This document shows, piece by piece, positions 6,154-7,900 of a stretch of 7,900 bases of DNA (its first letter is position 1; every line of letters begins with the position of its first letter). The notes under the pieces were generated by a model. It worked only from the letters and a program-made list of their open reading frames with translations. It was not told the DNA's origin and made no database searches. The position numbers and the translations under genes were made by a program. Origin of the DNA: CAYRZL01 sp964428795 (lineage in GTDB: Bacteria; Bacillota; Clostridia; Lachnospirales; Lachnospiraceae). The stretch spans positions 1-7,900 of the forward strand of contig CAYRZL010000107.1 in NCBI GenBank assembly GCA_964428795.1, read 5' to 3'.

Positions 6154-6919
6154 ACCGGGAGGACACAATTATCTTCACCCGGAGCTGATTGGTGATCTGG
6201 TGCATCTGTTAAATGGAACGATCATTGAATGCTGTACGGCCTATGGAGGACAGCGTCAGGACCCCCAAAAGCATTGGAAGGCGATTGAAGAGCACGGATT
6301 TATGGAAATGGCACCCTGTGATATTATGGATGAATTCGGGGAAATGGAACTGCCGGTGAGAGATGGATTCCGTCTGGATAAGGACATTGTTGGGGAGCAT
6401 TTTGCGAAGTACGATTCGGTACTGGTATTGTCACATTTCAAAGGACATGCGATGGGAGGATTCGGTGGTGCGCTTAAGAACATCAGTATCGGGATTGCTT
6501 CTACCAGCGGGAAAGCGAACATCCATACAGCGGGGGTGACAAGGGATGCAGCTATACTGTTTGAAAATCTTCCCCCGCAGGATCACTTTCTTGAATCTAT
6601 GGCGGACGCATGCAAAGCAGTTATTGATTATAAAGGAGCAGAAAATATGGTTTATATCAATATTGCGAATCGCCTTAGTGTGGACTGCGACTGCGATTCC
6701 CATCCGGCGGAACCAGAGATGGCTGATCTGGGAATTTTTGCATCCACAGATCCGGTTGCGGTAGATCAGGCTTGTTATGATGCGGTCATCCAGTCTGATG
6801 ATTTGGGTAAAAAAGCGTTGATTGAACGTATGAATTCCCGTCACGGGATACATACCGTAGAGGCTGCAGCAGAGCATAAACTTGGAAATAGGAAGTATAA
6901 ATTAATTTCTTTGGATTAG
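6035..6919 (+). CDS. DUF362 family protein, without ferredoxin domain
   Basis: This 294-residue protein belongs to the DUF362 (PF04015) group, often annotated as an iron-sulfur centre protein although its reaction is unassigned. Recognisable conserved blocks are K-I-S-T-G-E-P-G-G-H (35-44), S-H-F-K-G-H-A-M-G-G-F-G-G-A-L-K-N (133-149), and D-C-D-C-D-S-H-P (218-225) followed by A-S-T-D-P-V-A-V-D-Q-A-C (236-247). The CxxCxxCxxxC ferredoxin motifs found in some members are absent. Cysteines present are C66, C67, C95, C193, C218, C220 and C247. The start is uncertain: ATG 6035 fits the family N-terminus and has AGGAGG 12 bases upstream, while ATG 6023 abuts that site. It is the last gene of the operon, followed at once by a terminator. 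Probably cytoplasmic. Confidence 0.85.
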   Translation: MEEANVYFTKEITPKSLVRIYHALGVELAGKVGVKISTGEPGGHNYLHPELIGDLVHLLNGTIIECCTAYGGQRQDPQKHWKAIEEHGFMEMAPCDIMDEFGEMELPVRDGFRLDKDIVGEHFAKYDSVLVLSHFKGHAMGGFGGALKNISIGIASTSGKANIHTAGVTRDAAILFENLPPQDHFLESMADACKAVIDYKGAENMVYINIANRLSVDCDCDSHPAEPEMADLGIFASTDPVAVDQACYDAVIQSDDLGKKALIERMNSRHGIHTVEAAAEHKLGNRKYKLISLD

Positions 6920-6939
6920 GTTTTAAGATGAAATTTTAT

Positions 6940-6975
6940 AAGCCATTTGTTCGTATTTAGAACAGGTGGCTTTTT
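6940..6975 (+). terminator. Intrinsic terminator ending the redox operon
   Basis: A 13-base stem pairs 6940-6952 (AAGCCATTTGTTC) with 6960-6972 (GAACAGGTGGCTT) around a 7-base loop. All positions pair if two G-T wobbles are allowed. The 3' arm runs into TTTTT (6971-6975). It lies 20 bases after the DUF362 stop codon and separates the operon from the lipoprotein unit. Confidence 0.85.
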
Positions 6976-7032
6976 ACGTTGACTAAAGATTAAAATATAA
7001 GTTTTTCTTATTAATTACACTTGGATTTAAAA

Positions 7033-7061
7033 TTGTCTGGAATTATTGCCATGTATATAAT
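7033..7061 (+). promoter_or_regulatory. Near-consensus sigma-A promoter of the flavodoxin lipoprotein
   Basis: TTGTCT (7033-7038) and a perfect TATAAT (7056-7061) are separated by exactly 17 bases. Transcription would begin near 7068, leaving a 5' leader of about 70 bases. An inverted repeat GTGCA/TGCAC (7079-7083, 7090-7094) lies just inside the transcribed region and could be an operator or a leader hairpin. Confidence 0.75.
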
Positions 7062-7135
7062 AAAGGCGTTCTTAAGGTGTGCAAACTTCTGCACTATGGA
7101 AATTATGGGTATTAAATAACAGGAGGTTACATTCG

Positions 7136-7864
7136 ATGAGAAAATGGATTAGGTGTATTGGAATAATAGCGGTGATATTGTCACTTGTAGCTTGTGGAAA
7201 GGAGAAGGCGGAAAATAAAGGAACAACTGGCGCTATGGAAACCACACAAAGTAAAGATGTTGAAGAAACGATATTGCAGAAGGAAGAATTATTTGATGTG
7301 CCAGAGGAAGAAGATAGGAAGGGTGCAGGTATTCTGATTGCGTATTTTGCTGTTGCAGAAAACAGTGAAGTGGATGCTGTTTCCTCTGCAAGTGTCATAA
7401 CTATAGATGGTGAGGCAAAGGGGAGAACCCGAATTCTTGCAGATATGATTGCGGCAGAAACAAACGGTGATTTATTCTCTATTTTGACTAGTGTGGATTA
7501 CCCGGCGGACGGGGATGCACTGGTGGATTTTGCTGCAGAAGAACAGGAAAATAATGAGAGGCCAGAGCTAACGAGCCAAATTGAAAATCTGGAGAAGTAT
7601 GATGTGATTTTCATCGGCTATCCTAACTGGTGGTACGATTTGCCGATGGTGATGTATAGCTTTTTTGATACCTATGACTTTGCAGGAAAGACCATTATTC
7701 CGTTTTGTACCCATAATGGGAGCCGATTTTCCAGCACGATTGAAACTATACAGGAACTGGAACCAAATGCTGCTGTCATTACTGATGGATTTACAGTTAA
7801 TGAACATGATGTTGAAGAGGCTGCAGAAAAGCTTATTTCATGGCTCCATGAATTGGGATATTAG
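7136..7864 (+). CDS. Lipoprotein with flavodoxin domain, predicted extracytoplasmic
   Basis: This 242-residue protein starts with a lipoprotein signal peptide: M-R-K-W-I-R, a hydrophobic stretch, and the lipobox L-V-A-C with C20 as the lipidated residue. A hydrophilic, acidic linker follows (about 21-61), then a flavodoxin domain (about 64-242). Its first strand is G-I-L-I-A-Y-F-A (65-72). The phosphate-loop region is extended (about 73-97) before R-T-R-I-L-A. The family signature is Y-P-N-W-W-Y-D-L-P (162-170), then D-F-A-G-K-T (181-186) and C-T-H-N-G-S (191-196). ATG 7136 is chosen because AGGAGG lies 9 bases upstream and the signal peptide begins there. It should sit on the outer face of the membrane, unlike the three cytoplasmic flavodoxins upstream. 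It has its own promoter, and a further gene follows after 22 bases. Partner and substrate unknown. Confidence 0.88.
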   Translation: MRKWIRCIGIIAVILSLVACGKEKAENKGTTGAMETTQSKDVEETILQKEELFDVPEEEDRKGAGILIAYFAVAENSEVDAVSSASVITIDGEAKGRTRILADMIAAETNGDLFSILTSVDYPADGDALVDFAAEEQENNERPELTSQIENLEKYDVIFIGYPNWWYDLPMVMYSFFDTYDFAGKTIIPFCTHNGSRFSSTIETIQELEPNAAVITDGFTVNEHDVEEAAEKLISWLHELGY

Positions 7865-7886
7865 AATTGGACAGGAGGTGGCTTGA

Positions 7887-7900
7887 ATGAAGAACAAAAT
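7887..7900 (+). CDS. Start of a further gene, cut by the window end
   Basis: ATG 7887 opens a frame beginning M-K-N-K and running off the window. AGGAGG (7873-7878) lies 8 bases upstream, an ideal site. The 22-base gap suggests it is co-transcribed with the flavodoxin lipoprotein. Nothing can be said about the product. Confidence 0.6.

Noticed and set aside
1..7900. CRISPR array, tRNA or rRNA genes
   Set aside because: I saw no regularly spaced direct repeats and no tRNA- or rRNA-like segments on either strand; almost all sequence is protein-coding.

Overview
The window looks like DNA from an anaerobic gut-type Firmicute, most likely a Clostridia/Lachnospiraceae member. This is inferred from strong AGGAGG-type ribosome sites, all genes on one strand, a Tn1549-like MOBP relaxase, and ferredoxin-type and flavodoxin-type redox proteins typical of strict anaerobes. 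No rRNA or marker gene is present to fix the species. All supported genes read on the + strand.

Region 1 (about 1-2320) is the mobilization part of an integrative or conjugative element. It holds a lysine/arginine-rich micro-ORF with an AT-hook-like core (89-181), a charged coiled-coil protein of unknown function (150-647), and an intact MOBP-family relaxase (775-2184). Directly after the relaxase come four closely packed inverted repeats (2201-2300), which I read as a candidate origin of transfer. No integrase, coupling protein or type IV secretion gene lies inside the window, so the extent of the element cannot be seen.

Region 2 (about 2382-6975) is a compact redox operon of lower G+C in its first genes. 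It opens with a good sigma-A-type promoter and ends with a clear intrinsic terminator. The order is flavodoxin A, flavodoxin B, a tandem carboxymuconolactone-decarboxylase (AhpD-like) protein, an aldo/keto reductase carrying two C-terminal [4Fe-4S] motifs, flavodoxin C, and a DUF362 protein.

Region 3 (about 7033-7900) is a separate transcription unit. It has a near-consensus promoter, a lipoprotein whose mature part is a fourth flavodoxin domain, and the first codons of another gene running off the window.

Taken together, the cargo side appears to be a redox island. Three cytoplasmic flavodoxins of clearly different types and one predicted membrane-anchored extracytoplasmic flavodoxin surround an iron-sulfur aldo/keto reductase. 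The likely theme is reduction of an unknown carbonyl, quinone or other electrophile, or disposal of electrons. The substrate and the electron route cannot be read from the sequence. Whether the redox island is cargo of the mobile element or only its chromosomal neighbour is also open.
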